DNA of 64,000 bases from Sandaracinobacteroides sp041675905 (lineage in GTDB: Bacteria; Pseudomonadota; Alphaproteobacteria; Sphingomonadales; Sphingomonadaceae): assembly GCA_041675905.1 (NCBI GenBank), contig JBAYSX010000012.1, positions 1 through 64,000 on the forward strand, written 5' to 3'. The position numbers were made by a program, and so were the translations under genes. Shown piece after piece: positions 41,756-51,029 of the stretch. The first letter of the stretch is position 1; each line of letters starts with the position of its first letter. The notes below the pieces were generated by a model. That model saw only the letters and a program-made list of their open reading frames with translations, did no database searches and was not told the DNA's origin.

Positions 41756-43684
41756 TTATCCATGTGGATGGAAATGTGCATAGAGCGCTTCGGCCGTCGC
41801 TCGGCTGATGCCAGGCGCTTTTTGCAAATCCTCAACCGTTGCGTCCTTCACCGCACGTGTCGTGCCAAAGTGCGTCAGCAGCGCTTTTTTCCGCGCCGGC
41901 CCGATGCCCGGCACTTCGTCCAGCGTTGACACCGTCATTGCTTTGGATCGCTTTTGCCGGTGCGCGCCGATGGCGAAGCGGTGAGCCTCGTCGCGCAGGC
42001 GCTGAAGGAAATAGAGCAGGGGATCGTTCGGCGGCAGCGCCAGTTCACGGCCATCGGGCAGGTGAAAAATCTCCCGGCCCGCGTTCCGATCTGGGCCCTT
42101 GGCGATGCCGACGACGGCGACGTCTTCCACCCCCAGATCGTCCAGTGCCGCCACTGCCGCCGTCACCTGACCCTTGCCGCCGTCGATCAGCAACAGGTCT
42201 GGCCAGTCCGCCGTCTGCCGTTCGGGGTCTTCACGCTCCAGCCGGGCAAACCGACGGAAAAGCATCGCCCGCATCATGCCGAAATCATCGCCGGGGGTAA
42301 TGTCGCCCGCCTTCATATTGAATTTACGGTAAGCGGATTTACGGAAACCTTCCGGCCCGGCTACCACCATCGCGCCCAGCGCATGACTGCCCTGAACATG
42401 GCTGTTATCATATATTTCAATACGTTGTGGCGGTTCATTCAGATTGAACAGCGCCGCTACAGCTTCCAGATTGCGTAGCTGCGTCGTCGCTTCCGCCAGC
42501 CGTCTTTCCACCGCCTCGCGGGCGTTGCGCATCGCCTGTTCCACCAGGCGCCGGCGATGCCCCCGTTGCGGCGTGGACAGCGTAACCCGATATCCGGCGC
42601 GTTCCGATAAGGCGTCCGCCACAACCGTCGCTTCCGGCAGCGCCCGATCCAGAAAAATCTGTCGCGCTGGAACCAGATCAGCGTAAAATTGCCCGAGAAA
42701 CGCGGTCAAGATTTCGTCTTCGGAAACACCCGCCACATGCGAAGGGAAAACAGCACGATGCCCCCAATTCTGGCCACCGCGTATGAAGAATATTTGTACG
42801 CAAGCCGTGCCTCCTTGCTGGGCCATCGCAATCACATCCGCGTCCAGCGTCTGGCTTTCGGCATTGATGGCCTGGGTGCCCTGTATGGCAGTCAACGCCT
42901 GTAGCCGATCCCGGAACACCGCTGCCTGTTCATAATCCTGCACGGCGGCGGCGGCATTCATCCGATCCGCCAGCTTCCGCTGCACATCCTGACTGCGCCC
43001 GGACAAGAAGGCCCGCGCATCCTCCACCAGTTCGGCATAGCCCGCTTCGTCAATCCGGCCTACGCATGGCGCGGAACAGCGGCGGATCTGATAGAGCAGA
43101 CATGGCCGGCTGCGGTTGGCCATGAAGCTGTCGGTGCAGGATCGCAGTAAAAACAGTTTTTGCAAGGCATTGAGCGTGGTGTTTACAGCGCCGCCACTGG
43201 CGAATGGGCCATAATAGATATGGTTGACGTCGCGTGCGCCGCGATGCTTGGACAGGCGCGGAAAGCGATGGCGTCCACCCAGTGCAATAAACGGAAAACT
43301 TTTATCATCGCGTAGAAGTACATTGTAGGGCGGTCGAAACCGCTTGATCAGTTGCGCCTCCAGTAACAATGCTTCCGCTTCACTGTTGGTCGTTACCACG
43401 GTCATGCCACGTGTTTGCGCTACCATGCGCAGAATACGCCGCGACAGGCCCTGAATTTGGGTATAATTGGCAACACGATTGCGTAACGCCCGCGCCTTGC
43501 CAACATAGAGTATTTGCTCTTCGGCATCGTACATGCGGTACACGCCCGGTTTCGCCGGTAATGTTTGCAACGTATTACGGATGGCCGCCAGGCCAGCCTC
43601 CAGATCCGGCAAGCTGGCGCGCATGGTGCGGGTGGCCTGGGCTTCAGAAAAACGATCTTCGGAACCGGGAAGGCGGATAGTCAT
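41756..43684 (-). CDS. uvrC: Excinuclease ABC subunit C
   Basis: 642 residues. GIY-YIG nuclease domain (about 38-125): LPAKPGVYRMYDAEEQILYV and GKARALRNRVANY. UVR motif near 220. RNase H-like C-terminal nuclease: IEIYDNSHVQGSHALGAMVV with the catalytic Asp, LLIDGGKGQ, and HRFAIGAHRQKRSK. Helix-hairpin-helix at the end (DEVPGIGPARKKALLTHFG). It makes both incisions in nucleotide-excision repair. No LexA box seen upstream. glpQ follows on the same strand. Confidence 0.97.
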   Translation of the reverse strand: MTIRLPGSEDRFSEAQATRTMRASLPDLEAGLAAIRNTLQTLPAKPGVYRMYDAEEQILYVGKARALRNRVANYTQIQGLSRRILRMVAQTRGMTVVTTNSEAEALLLEAQLIKRFRPPYNVLLRDDKSFPFIALGGRHRFPRLSKHRGARDVNHIYYGPFASGGAVNTTLNALQKLFLLRSCTDSFMANRSRPCLLYQIRRCSAPCVGRIDEAGYAELVEDARAFLSGRSQDVQRKLADRMNAAAAVQDYEQAAVFRDRLQALTAIQGTQAINAESQTLDADVIAMAQQGGTACVQIFFIRGGQNWGHRAVFPSHVAGVSEDEILTAFLGQFYADLVPARQIFLDRALPEATVVADALSERAGYRVTLSTPQRGHRRRLVEQAMRNAREAVERRLAEATTQLRNLEAVAALFNLNEPPQRIEIYDNSHVQGSHALGAMVVAGPEGFRKSAYRKFNMKAGDITPGDDFGMMRAMLFRRFARLEREDPERQTADWPDLLLIDGGKGQVTAAVAALDDLGVEDVAVVGIAKGPDRNAGREIFHLPDGRELALPPNDPLLYFLQRLRDEAHRFAIGAHRQKRSKAMTVSTLDEVPGIGPARKKALLTHFGTTRAVKDATVEDLQKAPGISRATAEALYAHFHPHG

Positions 43685-43709
43685 GACGCCCCTGCATATG
43701 GGGGCGGAC

Positions 43710-44549
43710 TCAGTCCTGCAACAGGGTGATGCTCATGCGCCGATTACGCGGGTCGAAGGGATCGGTGGCGATATAAGGGTCGGTGTGGGCAACGCCCTCC
43801 AGGCGGGCAAAGCGACCTTCCGGGATGCCCGCCCGCGCCAGGCGTTGGCGCGTCGCTTCGGCGCGGATGGCGGACAGCACCCAGTTGTTGGCGGCCCGGT
43901 CCGCTCCGGTGCGCGCGAAAGGCACGGCATCCGTATGGCCGCGAATGGCGATTTTGTTGGGAACGGTGGCAATCGCTTCGGCCACGGTTTGCAATAGCGC
44001 GATGGCGCGCGGGTCCATCGCCGCCGTACCGTTCACAAACATGGAATAATCCGCTGCATCAATCAGTTCGATACGCAGCCCTTCCAGCGTATCCGTGAAG
44101 CGCACCTTGTCTTCCAAACCCTGTAATGCCGGATTCTTCTTCAATAATTCGCGCACGTTTTTCTCGATATCTTCGAGTTTGGCTTTTTGCTGGGACGGAA
44201 CATGTGCACCGTTACCGACGGGATTTCCGGTTTGTAGTTGTATTACACTACGTTGGGCGTGCGATGCCGCGCCATCTTCCTGCTGCAACGATCGCCCGCC
44301 CAACACGCCATTACTTCCGCCCGAACTTTGCGTCCGTAACAAATTGGGCGGCGCAAAATAATCAGCGATGCCGCGCCTTTCCTTTTCACTTGTGGAGCCA
44401 AGCAGCCACAACAGCAGAAAAAACGCCATCATCGCCGTTACGAAATCGGCATAGGCAACTTTCCACGCGCCGCCGGAATGGCCGCCGCCATGCGCCTTAA
44501 CCTTGACCTTGCGGATGAGAACTTCGGGTTCGGGGAGCGGGCCTGACAT
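43710..44549 (-). CDS. motB: Flagellar motor stator protein MotB
   Basis: 279 residues. One transmembrane helix (FVTAMMAFFLLLWLLGS) contains the proton-carrying Asp in YADFVTAMMAF. Then a linker and a C-terminal OmpA-like peptidoglycan-binding domain (IAIRGHTDAVPFARTGADRA, NNWVLSAIRAEATRQRL, RNRRMSITLLQD). It anchors the stator to the wall. Directly downstream of motA with no gap. The pair is expressed from the FliA-type promoter before motA. Confidence 0.94.
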   Translation of the reverse strand: MSGPLPEPEVLIRKVKVKAHGGGHSGGAWKVAYADFVTAMMAFFLLLWLLGSTSEKERRGIADYFAPPNLLRTQSSGGSNGVLGGRSLQQEDGAASHAQRSVIQLQTGNPVGNGAHVPSQQKAKLEDIEKNVRELLKKNPALQGLEDKVRFTDTLEGLRIELIDAADYSMFVNGTAAMDPRAIALLQTVAEAIATVPNKIAIRGHTDAVPFARTGADRAANNWVLSAIRAEATRQRLARAGIPEGRFARLEGVAHTDPYIATDPFDPRNRRMSITLLQD

Positions 44550-45413
44550 TTACCGGCCCCGCATGCCTTCGAATACTTCGGAAAAGGCGGGCTGATTGGC
44601 GGGGCTGATCGCCGTGCGCGCCTGCTCCAGTACAATCGGCTGCGGCTGATTGCGGATGGAGGCGAGGATCACGCGGCGCACCACATGATAGATTTCCGCA
44701 TCTGCCTCGATAATATGCTTCAGCCGTGCCGCCGCAGGCCCAACGAGACCATAGGCGAGCAAGACACCCAGAAATGTTCCGACCAGGGCGGAGCCGATCA
44801 TTGCTCCCAGGACCGCCGGGGGCTGGTCGATAGAGCCCATCGTCTTCACGACGCCCAGCACGGCGGCGACGATGCCCAACGCCGGCAGCGCATCCGCCAG
44901 CACATGCATTTTCTCGCACGGTTCCATCGCATGCTGATGTTGGGTAGCGATTGCGCTATCCAACACGTCTTCGATAGCCACGGAACTCACCGTCCCGGTA
45001 GATACCACCAGCAAACGCAATGTATCGCATACCAGGCTGACAAAGAATGGGTCCGCCAGCAACTGCGGATATTCGGACCAGATGTTGGAGGATTGCGGGC
45101 TTTCCACATGCGCCTCTACCGCAACCGCGCCTTCGACTTTCAACAGCCGCACCAGTTTTACGGTCAGAAATATCGCGGCCAGATAGTCGGCCTTGCGAAA
45201 GCGCGGCCCCTTGAAAATCCGCATCGTGCCAGCGCCCAGCTCTTTCAGGCTTTTGACATTATTGGAAATGATCAGGGCGCCAATAGCAGCACCGCCGATA
45301 ATCAGCATTTCATGGGGCAGGGCATGTAATATCGGGCCAAGATTTCCACCCGTAAGCGCAAATCCGCCAAACACCATAACCAGCAGCACGAGGACTCCGA
45401 TCAATGCCATCAT
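44550..45413 (-). CDS. motA: Flagellar motor stator protein MotA
   Basis: 287 residues from ATG 45413 (AAAGGAG 9 nt upstream). Membrane helices at about 1-22, 30-50, 160-185 and 195-220. GGFALTGGNLGPILHALPHE is the N-terminal loop. The later PALGIVAAVLGVVKTMGSID and ALVGTFLGVLLAYGLVGPAA form the two C-terminal helices around the proton channel. With MotB it makes the ion-driven stator. A longer frame to 45524 would run through the promoter. Confidence 0.94.
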   Translation of the reverse strand: MMALIGVLVLLVMVFGGFALTGGNLGPILHALPHEMLIIGGAAIGALIISNNVKSLKELGAGTMRIFKGPRFRKADYLAAIFLTVKLVRLLKVEGAVAVEAHVESPQSSNIWSEYPQLLADPFFVSLVCDTLRLLVVSTGTVSSVAIEDVLDSAIATQHQHAMEPCEKMHVLADALPALGIVAAVLGVVKTMGSIDQPPAVLGAMIGSALVGTFLGVLLAYGLVGPAAARLKHIIEADAEIYHVVRRVILASIRNQPQPIVLEQARTAISPANQPAFSEVFEGMRGR

Positions 45414-45447
45414 CCGTGCGCGCTCCTTTACTGCCTGGACGGGTAGG

Positions 45448-45474
45448 ATAACGGACGGGCGGTGGCGGAGTTTA
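45448..45474 (-). promoter_or_regulatory. FliA (sigma-28)-type promoter of motAB
   Basis: Minus strand: TAAA (45474-45471), 15 bp, TCCGTTAT (45455-45448), close to TAAA-N15-GCCGATAA. It ends 34 bp before the motA start and fits late flagellar expression of the stator. Confidence 0.75.
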
Positions 45475-45492
45475 GGCGGGTATCTGTGGCAG

Positions 45493-46410
45493 CTAGCCCA
45501 GCCGGTCGAACAGAGTCCCATCAAAAAGCCGGGAAAAGCTGAGTTGGGATGCGTTTAATGTCATTTGCAGAGACTGCATCTCAACGAATGCTGCCGTCAG
45601 ATCGACGCCGCGCACATCCGCAATGCCGCGGGCGACATCCAGCTTCGCGCTGGCGATGCGGTTTGATTCCACCTGCAACCGCGCGCCGCCTGCACCGATC
45701 AGGGCCTGACCGAGGATCAACCGGTCATTCGCATGATCCAGACCTTCGATTGCGCTGGCGAGCGCCAGATTGCGTGCTTCGTTTTCCGGTTCCATCAGTG
45801 CTGCCGTCAGCTGATCGAGCAGCGCGAATGCGCCAGTGGCTTCGTCACCGAACAATTGCGGCCCACCCGGTGGGGCGGCGGTGACGACGCCAGCGGCTTC
45901 CGCGCCGGCTGTGCCGCCAAATCCTTGCCAGCGTACCACCCCCCCATCCGGGTCGGCGGCATAGGGTGGCTGAGCATTGTCCGCACCGCCAAACAGAAAC
46001 CGCCCGCTATCGTCGCGGCTGTTGGCCGCGTCGATCAGTTGCGATTTCAATATGGCGATTTCATGCGCAATGATCTGGCGGGATTCTGCGTCCATCGAAC
46101 CGTTGGCTGCAGACAAGGCGAGGTCGCGGGCGCGAAGCAGCGCTTCAGATGCGCTTTCGATGCCCGTTTCGGCTAATGCCAGACGGCTGGAAGCGCGGTC
46201 GATCACGCGCTGCTCGGCATCGAGCCGCCCCGTCATGCGCACCAGCGCCGCCGCGCGGTTCGCGCCGGCAGGGTCTTGCGCAGGTTCAGTGAATTTCTCG
46301 CCAGTGGATATTTGCTTGTCGAGTTGAGCGATACGATCCTCGATCCGGGCCATGCGGTCGGCCTGCACGGGAATGGGGGAACGGCTGTTGACGAGCACGG
46401 GAGTTGCCAT
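45493..46410 (-). CDS. flgL: Flagellar hook-filament junction protein FlgL
   Basis: 305 residues of the flagellin/FlgL type. RMARIEDRIAQLDKQISTGE and EPAQDPAGANRAAALVRMTG form the N-terminal coiled coil; the C-terminal helix has VDLTAAFVEMQSLQMTLNAS. The middle (FLFGGADNAQPPYAADPDGG) is the usual short exposed part. It joins hook to filament above FlgK. Last gene of the flgB-L run, 12 bp behind flgK. Confidence 0.92.
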   Translation of the reverse strand: MATPVLVNSRSPIPVQADRMARIEDRIAQLDKQISTGEKFTEPAQDPAGANRAAALVRMTGRLDAEQRVIDRASSRLALAETGIESASEALLRARDLALSAANGSMDAESRQIIAHEIAILKSQLIDAANSRDDSGRFLFGGADNAQPPYAADPDGGVVRWQGFGGTAGAEAAGVVTAAPPGGPQLFGDEATGAFALLDQLTAALMEPENEARNLALASAIEGLDHANDRLILGQALIGAGGARLQVESNRIASAKLDVARGIADVRGVDLTAAFVEMQSLQMTLNASQLSFSRLFDGTLFDRLG

Positions 46411-46422
46411 CGAAAAATCTCC

Positions 46423-48276
46423 TTATCGACCGGCGGCGAGGATTGCGTCGAATGTTTCGCGCGCAGTCTGGATGATGCGGGCATTGGCCTGATACGCCTG
46501 TTGCAGTCGCAACATTTCCGCCGCTTCCCTATTGAGATCGACGCCAGAGGCGGCATTAAGCGCTTCGGCGGCGGTATCGCGCGCGGCGACGGCCACATCG
46601 TGGCGGGCGCGCGTTTCCGCCAGCGGCACGGATACCTGCGTCAGCATGTTATCCTGCATATCGGCCCAGGTGCCGGCAGCTCCGCCACCATCGCGCAGTG
46701 CCAGCAAGGCCAGCGCGTTATCGTTCGCCGAACTGTTTGCGCCGGTCGCGCGGATGGTGAAACTGTCGCCCGCTTGCGCCGTGCCGGTCATGCGCACCGC
46801 GAAACCATCGCCCGCCAGCCAGTCGCTGGGGGCACCAGTTGCCAGCAAAAGCCCGGTTGAATCATGAAGTTCAAACAGTCCGCTTCCATCACTTGTGATC
46901 TGGAATGGTCCGGTAGCGGGCGGAACCAGCCCCGGAGCTGACGCAAGGGACACGCGCGCGTCGCCCGTATTCGCCCCGGATGCCTCGGCCAGAAAAGCCG
47001 GGGCGACGGCAACTTCCGCTGCCGACACATCGCGAACGCCGATACCGACTGCGCCACTCCGGATACGGATGTGAAAAACATCGCCGTTGCGGGCCACGCC
47101 CGGCCCATCAACCGTTACGCCATCCAGTATCAACGGCAGGCCACCCGAAACTGTGGCGCTGCCATCGGTGCGGGATAGCGTCCAGCCGGTGCCGTTGAAA
47201 TGCAAGATCTGCTCGCCGGCAATCACGCCGTCGGCGAGTACGGCGCTAATCCGCGCATTGCCGCCATTGGCCGCGGCCGCCTGCGGCTCGGCGATATGGG
47301 TGCGAAACAGCGGCTGGCCTGAATTGCCGTTGCGGTCCACGCCAGCCATGTGGGCGACGTTGAACTCGCTGGCGACCCGATCGGCGAGTGCGTCATGATG
47401 GGTCCGTGTTTGGTCCAGCTTGCGGGCAGCAATCGACATCCCGGCAAGCGAACCGCTGATCAGGGGCGCGCTTTCGTCTGAATGGGGCGGGCCAATACGC
47501 AACTCGAAACCGCCGCCAGCAGCCGGCTCCACGCGCGCCCCGGAAGCCTTGTCACCCTGCACCAGCAACGGACCGCCGGCATCAGGAACGCGCACAGTCG
47601 CCTGCCCGCGCGCATCGAATTGCACGTCGAAACTGGCGATGGTAGCGATTTTTGCCAGCAAGATATCGCGCTGGTCGGCAAGGGCCGCGGCGGATGCGGT
47701 ACCCTGCTGGGCGCGTCGCAAGCGGTTGTTTACCTCCGCCAGCCCTTGCGTAAAGCTGTTGAGCGTATCGACCTCGGTTCTTGCCTCCGCGAGAATGCTC
47801 GTGCCGATAGCGTCGAGTTCCGCCGCGCCCTGGTTGAAACGATCGGCAACGGTGCGGGCATTTTCGAGAAAGGCGGCGCGTACCGCCAGATTGGCCGGGT
47901 CAGCGGCGAGGTCCGACACGGCGCCGAAAAATTCGGTTACGGGATCGTCGAGCGCGGATGCGCCGGTCAGGCTGTTCTGGATGGCGGTGATCCAGCGGTC
48001 GGCGGAATCCAGTGCGGCCACATCGCCCTCGCTCCGGCGCAAACTGTCGGCGCGCAGCAGATCGATGGCGCGGTTGATGCCTGTCAGCAGCACGCCATTG
48101 CCGCCAGCGCGGTCGATTTCCGTGGGTGCAGCGCCGCCCGGTTCCAGCGCCATGAAAGTGGCGGTGCGGCGGACATGGCCAGGGGTCGACGCATTGGCGA
48201 CATTATCCCCCACGACTTCCAGCGCCTTGGAATAGGCTTTGACGCCACTTAGAGCAATCGCGAGCAAGTTACTCAT
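46423..48276 (-). CDS. flgK: Flagellar hook-associated protein FlgK
   Basis: 617 residues. N-terminal rod/hook signature ALSGVKAYSKALEVVGDNVA and NASTPGHVRRT; C-terminal helix GVDLNREAAEMLRLQQAYQA and NARIIQTARETFDAILAAG. The long middle is the exposed beta-rich domain. It forms the first junction layer between hook and filament. The start overlaps the flgJ stop by 4 bp, so translation is coupled. Confidence 0.95.
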   Translation of the reverse strand: MSNLLAIALSGVKAYSKALEVVGDNVANASTPGHVRRTATFMALEPGGAAPTEIDRAGGNGVLLTGINRAIDLLRADSLRRSEGDVAALDSADRWITAIQNSLTGASALDDPVTEFFGAVSDLAADPANLAVRAAFLENARTVADRFNQGAAELDAIGTSILAEARTEVDTLNSFTQGLAEVNNRLRRAQQGTASAAALADQRDILLAKIATIASFDVQFDARGQATVRVPDAGGPLLVQGDKASGARVEPAAGGGFELRIGPPHSDESAPLISGSLAGMSIAARKLDQTRTHHDALADRVASEFNVAHMAGVDRNGNSGQPLFRTHIAEPQAAAANGGNARISAVLADGVIAGEQILHFNGTGWTLSRTDGSATVSGGLPLILDGVTVDGPGVARNGDVFHIRIRSGAVGIGVRDVSAAEVAVAPAFLAEASGANTGDARVSLASAPGLVPPATGPFQITSDGSGLFELHDSTGLLLATGAPSDWLAGDGFAVRMTGTAQAGDSFTIRATGANSSANDNALALLALRDGGGAAGTWADMQDNMLTQVSVPLAETRARHDVAVAARDTAAEALNAASGVDLNREAAEMLRLQQAYQANARIIQTARETFDAILAAGR

Positions 48277-48506
48277 TTAACAGCCTTCTCCAACAAATGC
48301 GCCAGACCCATCGGGCTGCTGCGACTGATCTCGGCGGCAACCTGACGGTCCGCCAGTGACCGCCACTCTCCCTCCGCGCCAGAAACGGCAGGACGCGCGC
48401 TTTTCATTAATTTTTCCAGCACCAGCGCTTCAAACGCCTGTCCCGCCTGGCGCAGCGCCAGCGTTTCAGCGGATGGGGCAGCGGCAACGGTTGAAATCTT
48501 GTCCAT
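48273..48506 (-). CDS. flgJ: FlgJ-type rod-binding protein, short form
   Basis: 77 residues with LRQAGQAFEALVLEKLMKSA and the end SRSSPMGLAHLLEKAVK, which match the N-terminal rod-binding domain of FlgJ. The muramidase domain of enterobacterial FlgJ is absent, normal in alphaproteobacteria. The separate transglycosylase gene at 61536 may supply that function. One base is shared with flgI and four with flgK. Confidence 0.85.
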   Translation of the reverse strand: MDKISTVAAAPSAETLALRQAGQAFEALVLEKLMKSARPAVSGAEGEWRSLADRQVAAEISRSSPMGLAHLLEKAVK

Positions 48507-49597
48507 CAGATCACCACCAGTTCGGCGCGCAACGCGCCAGCTTCCTTCAGGGCTTCCAGTATCGCAACGAGGTCGCCAGGGGCCGCGCCCAACGCGTTGA
48601 CGGAACTGACGATATCCGACAGCCGCACACCCGGCGCGAACAACGCCATGCGCGCCTTGTCCTCCACCGCCGACACCTGGGAGCGTGGCGTCACCACCGT
48701 GTCGCCCCGGCGCGAAAAGGGTGCGGGTTGCGATGCGTACCAGTCTTCGGTGATCGTCACGGTCAGATTGCCGTGCGCGACGGCTGCCGGAAGAATTCGC
48801 ACATCGCCGCCGATCACCACCGTGCCGGTGCGCGCATTAACGACGACCCGCGCGGCGGGTCGGGGTATGTCGACATCGAGATTCTCGATCCGCGCCGCCA
48901 GCGCCACCTGCTGCGCCGCACCGCCATCCGCGGTTACACGGACACTGACGGAATCCACAGCCTGGGCCACCATCCGGCCTTCATGTGCATTGATAGCATC
49001 CGCCACGGCCTGGGCGGTGGTAAAGCCGGGGGTCATCAGGTCGAGCGTCAGGTGGTCATAGTTGCCAAAAGGCGATGGCACCGTGCGTTCGACCAGCGCG
49101 CCGCCCGGAATACGGCCAGACGTGGGCGTATTGACGACGATGCGCGAGCCGTCCGCACCTTCCGCGCCGAAACCACCCACCGTCAGCGATCCTTGCGCCA
49201 GCGCATAGGTTTCGCCGTCCGCGCCCTTCAGTGGCGCAAGCATAAGCGTGCCGCCACGCAGGGATTTCGCCTTGCCCAGCGCCGAAATCGTCACATCGAC
49301 ACGCTGACCCTGTTTGGCAAAGGGCGGCAGTTCAGCGGTAATCATCACGGCGGCCGCATTTTTCAGCGACGCATTCGCACGATCCGGTATCTGCACCCCC
49401 AGGGCCGACGCCGCCGAGCGCATGGATTGCAGCGTGAAGACCAGATTATCGTCGCCCGTACCCGGCAGACCCACCACCAGACCATAACCGACGAGATGAT
49501 TGGAGCGGATGCCCTGAAACCGCGCGAGATCCTTCACGCGTTCTGCGGAGGCCGGGGCTGCTGCCAGCATTAGCAGGGAGAGGAAAACCGCGCGCAT
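48506..49597 (-). CDS. flgI: Flagellar P-ring protein FlgI
   Basis: 363 residues from ATG 49597, which overlaps the flgH stop by one base. Signal peptide (MRAVFLSLLMLAAAPASA), then ERVKDLARFQGIRSNHLVGY, GLVVGLPGTGDDN, AAAVMITAELPPFAKQGQRV and IVVNTPTSGRIPGGALVERT. The C-terminus has RLSDIVSSVNALGAAPGDLV. It forms the periplasmic P ring around the rod. Confidence 0.96.
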   Translation of the reverse strand: MRAVFLSLLMLAAAPASAERVKDLARFQGIRSNHLVGYGLVVGLPGTGDDNLVFTLQSMRSAASALGVQIPDRANASLKNAAAVMITAELPPFAKQGQRVDVTISALGKAKSLRGGTLMLAPLKGADGETYALAQGSLTVGGFGAEGADGSRIVVNTPTSGRIPGGALVERTVPSPFGNYDHLTLDLMTPGFTTAQAVADAINAHEGRMVAQAVDSVSVRVTADGGAAQQVALAARIENLDVDIPRPAARVVVNARTGTVVIGGDVRILPAAVAHGNLTVTITEDWYASQPAPFSRRGDTVVTPRSQVSAVEDKARMALFAPGVRLSDIVSSVNALGAAPGDLVAILEALKEAGALRAELVVI

Positions 49598-50259
49598 CAG
49601 AAAGGAGTCACCAGATCGAAGAAGCGGCTCAACCACCCCTGACGGGACTGCCGCGCCACCTCGCCCGTGCCGGAATAGCGTAACTGCGCGTCTGCAATGC
49701 GGGTTGACAGCACGCGGTTATCCGGGCCGATGTCTTGCGGGCGGACAATGCCGGTCAGTTGCACCTGCTCCTCGCCCCGATTGAGCGTCAGGCGACGGTC
49801 GCCAGCCACCATCAGCGCACCATTCGGCAACACGCGGGTGACGGTGACAGTAATTTCTCCGCTCAGCCGATTGGCCTGGCGCGCGGAACCTTCGCCGGCA
49901 AAGTCCGATTGCGAACTGCCACCGAATAGCTCGTTGGGAACCCAACTGAAGGGCCGCTCATCGGGCAAGGTCAGTGAACGGCTGGAACTGCGGCTGGATT
50001 CCTGGGCAGTCGATTTCTCCGCCTGCATCCGTTCCACCAGCAGCACTGTCAGCGTATCGCCAACATTGCGGGCTTTTCGGTCTTCGGCCAGCATCATATG
50101 GCTGGCGTAGCTGGCCTGATAGATGGAGCCATTGGCCAGCACGGGCGGCGGCGGTTCGGCCAGCGTAGGCGGGATAGCGGCGACCCTGTCCTTAAGCGGA
50201 TTACCCAGACATCCAGAAAGAGACATCAAGATCAATAGGCTATATGTTCTGGTTGACAT
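49597..50259 (-). CDS. flgH: Flagellar L-ring lipoprotein FlgH
   Basis: 220 residues. A lipoprotein signal with lipobox LSGC anchors it to the outer membrane. RKARNVGDTLTVLLVERMQA, LSGEITVTVTRVLPNGALMV and IVRPQDIGPDNRVLSTRIAD are the FlgH core. The L ring is the bushing of the rod in the outer membrane. The first 20 bp overlap the end of flgG. Confidence 0.95.
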   Translation of the reverse strand: MSTRTYSLLILMSLSGCLGNPLKDRVAAIPPTLAEPPPPVLANGSIYQASYASHMMLAEDRKARNVGDTLTVLLVERMQAEKSTAQESSRSSSRSLTLPDERPFSWVPNELFGGSSQSDFAGEGSARQANRLSGEITVTVTRVLPNGALMVAGDRRLTLNRGEEQVQLTGIVRPQDIGPDNRVLSTRIADAQLRYSGTGEVARQSRQGWLSRFFDLVTPF

Positions 50260-51025
50260 AGCGCATCATCTCGTCGGCGGCATTGATGACCTTCGAGTTG
50301 ATCTCATAGGCCCGCTGCGTTTCGATCATGTCCACCAGTTCCTGGACGGCGGAGACGTTCGACGCCTCCAGCGCGCCCTGGCGAATACGGCCCAGACCAT
50401 TTTCGCCCGCCGTCCCCTGCTGCGGCGCACCCGATGCGGCACTTTCAAGATAAAGATTTTCTCCCACAGGCTCCAGGCCCGCAGGATTAATGAAGGCCGC
50501 AAGACCCAGGCGACCAATTTCTGTCGGCACGTTGTCACCCGTCAGGATGGCGGAAACGGTGCCATCGCCGCCGATCGTGATTTCCGTGGCATTTTCCGGA
50601 ATTTGCAGGCCGGGGATCAGACGATAGCCCTGCGGGGTCACCAACTGGCCTTCGGAATCGCGCGTCAATGCGCCGGCGCGCGTGTAGGCCGAGCGGCCAT
50701 CGGGCAGTTCCACTTCGAAAAATCCCTCGCCCTCAATGGCGAGATCCAGTGCGTTGGATGTGACAGTCAGCCCTCCCTGGGCTTGCACCCGCTCCGTTCC
50801 TGCCACCCGAACACCCGCACCGGTGGAAAGGCCCATGCCGAAGCGATTGTCCGCACCCGCCGGTGCGCCGCCTGGTCGCGTTGTCGCATACATCAGCGTT
50901 TCAAAGGCGGCGCGGTCCCGCTTGAACCCGACGGTTTGCGAGTTGGCGAGGTTGTTGGAAATCGTCCGCAACCGCGCATCCAGCGCTTCCAGCCCCGATC
51001 GGGCAATGTGCATCGCGTTCGGCAT
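50240..51025 (-). CDS. flgG: Distal rod protein FlgG
   Basis: 261 residues, standard length. ARSGLEALDARLRTISNNLA and NSQTVGFKRDRAAFETLMY at the N-terminus; EGEGFFEVELPDGRSAYTRA in the middle; SNVSAVQELVDMIETQRAYE and NSKVINAADEMMRYVNQNI at the end. It forms the distal rod that crosses the P and L rings. Four bases separate it from flgF upstream. Confidence 0.96.
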   Translation of the reverse strand: MPNAMHIARSGLEALDARLRTISNNLANSQTVGFKRDRAAFETLMYATTRPGGAPAGADNRFGMGLSTGAGVRVAGTERVQAQGGLTVTSNALDLAIEGEGFFEVELPDGRSAYTRAGALTRDSEGQLVTPQGYRLIPGLQIPENATEITIGGDGTVSAILTGDNVPTEIGRLGLAAFINPAGLEPVGENLYLESAASGAPQQGTAGENGLGRIRQGALEASNVSAVQELVDMIETQRAYEINSKVINAADEMMRYVNQNI

Positions 51026-51029
51026 AAAT

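Noticed and set aside
48356..49573. 405-residue plus-strand frame across flgI
   Set aside because: flgI on the minus strand is unambiguous and this product has no motif.
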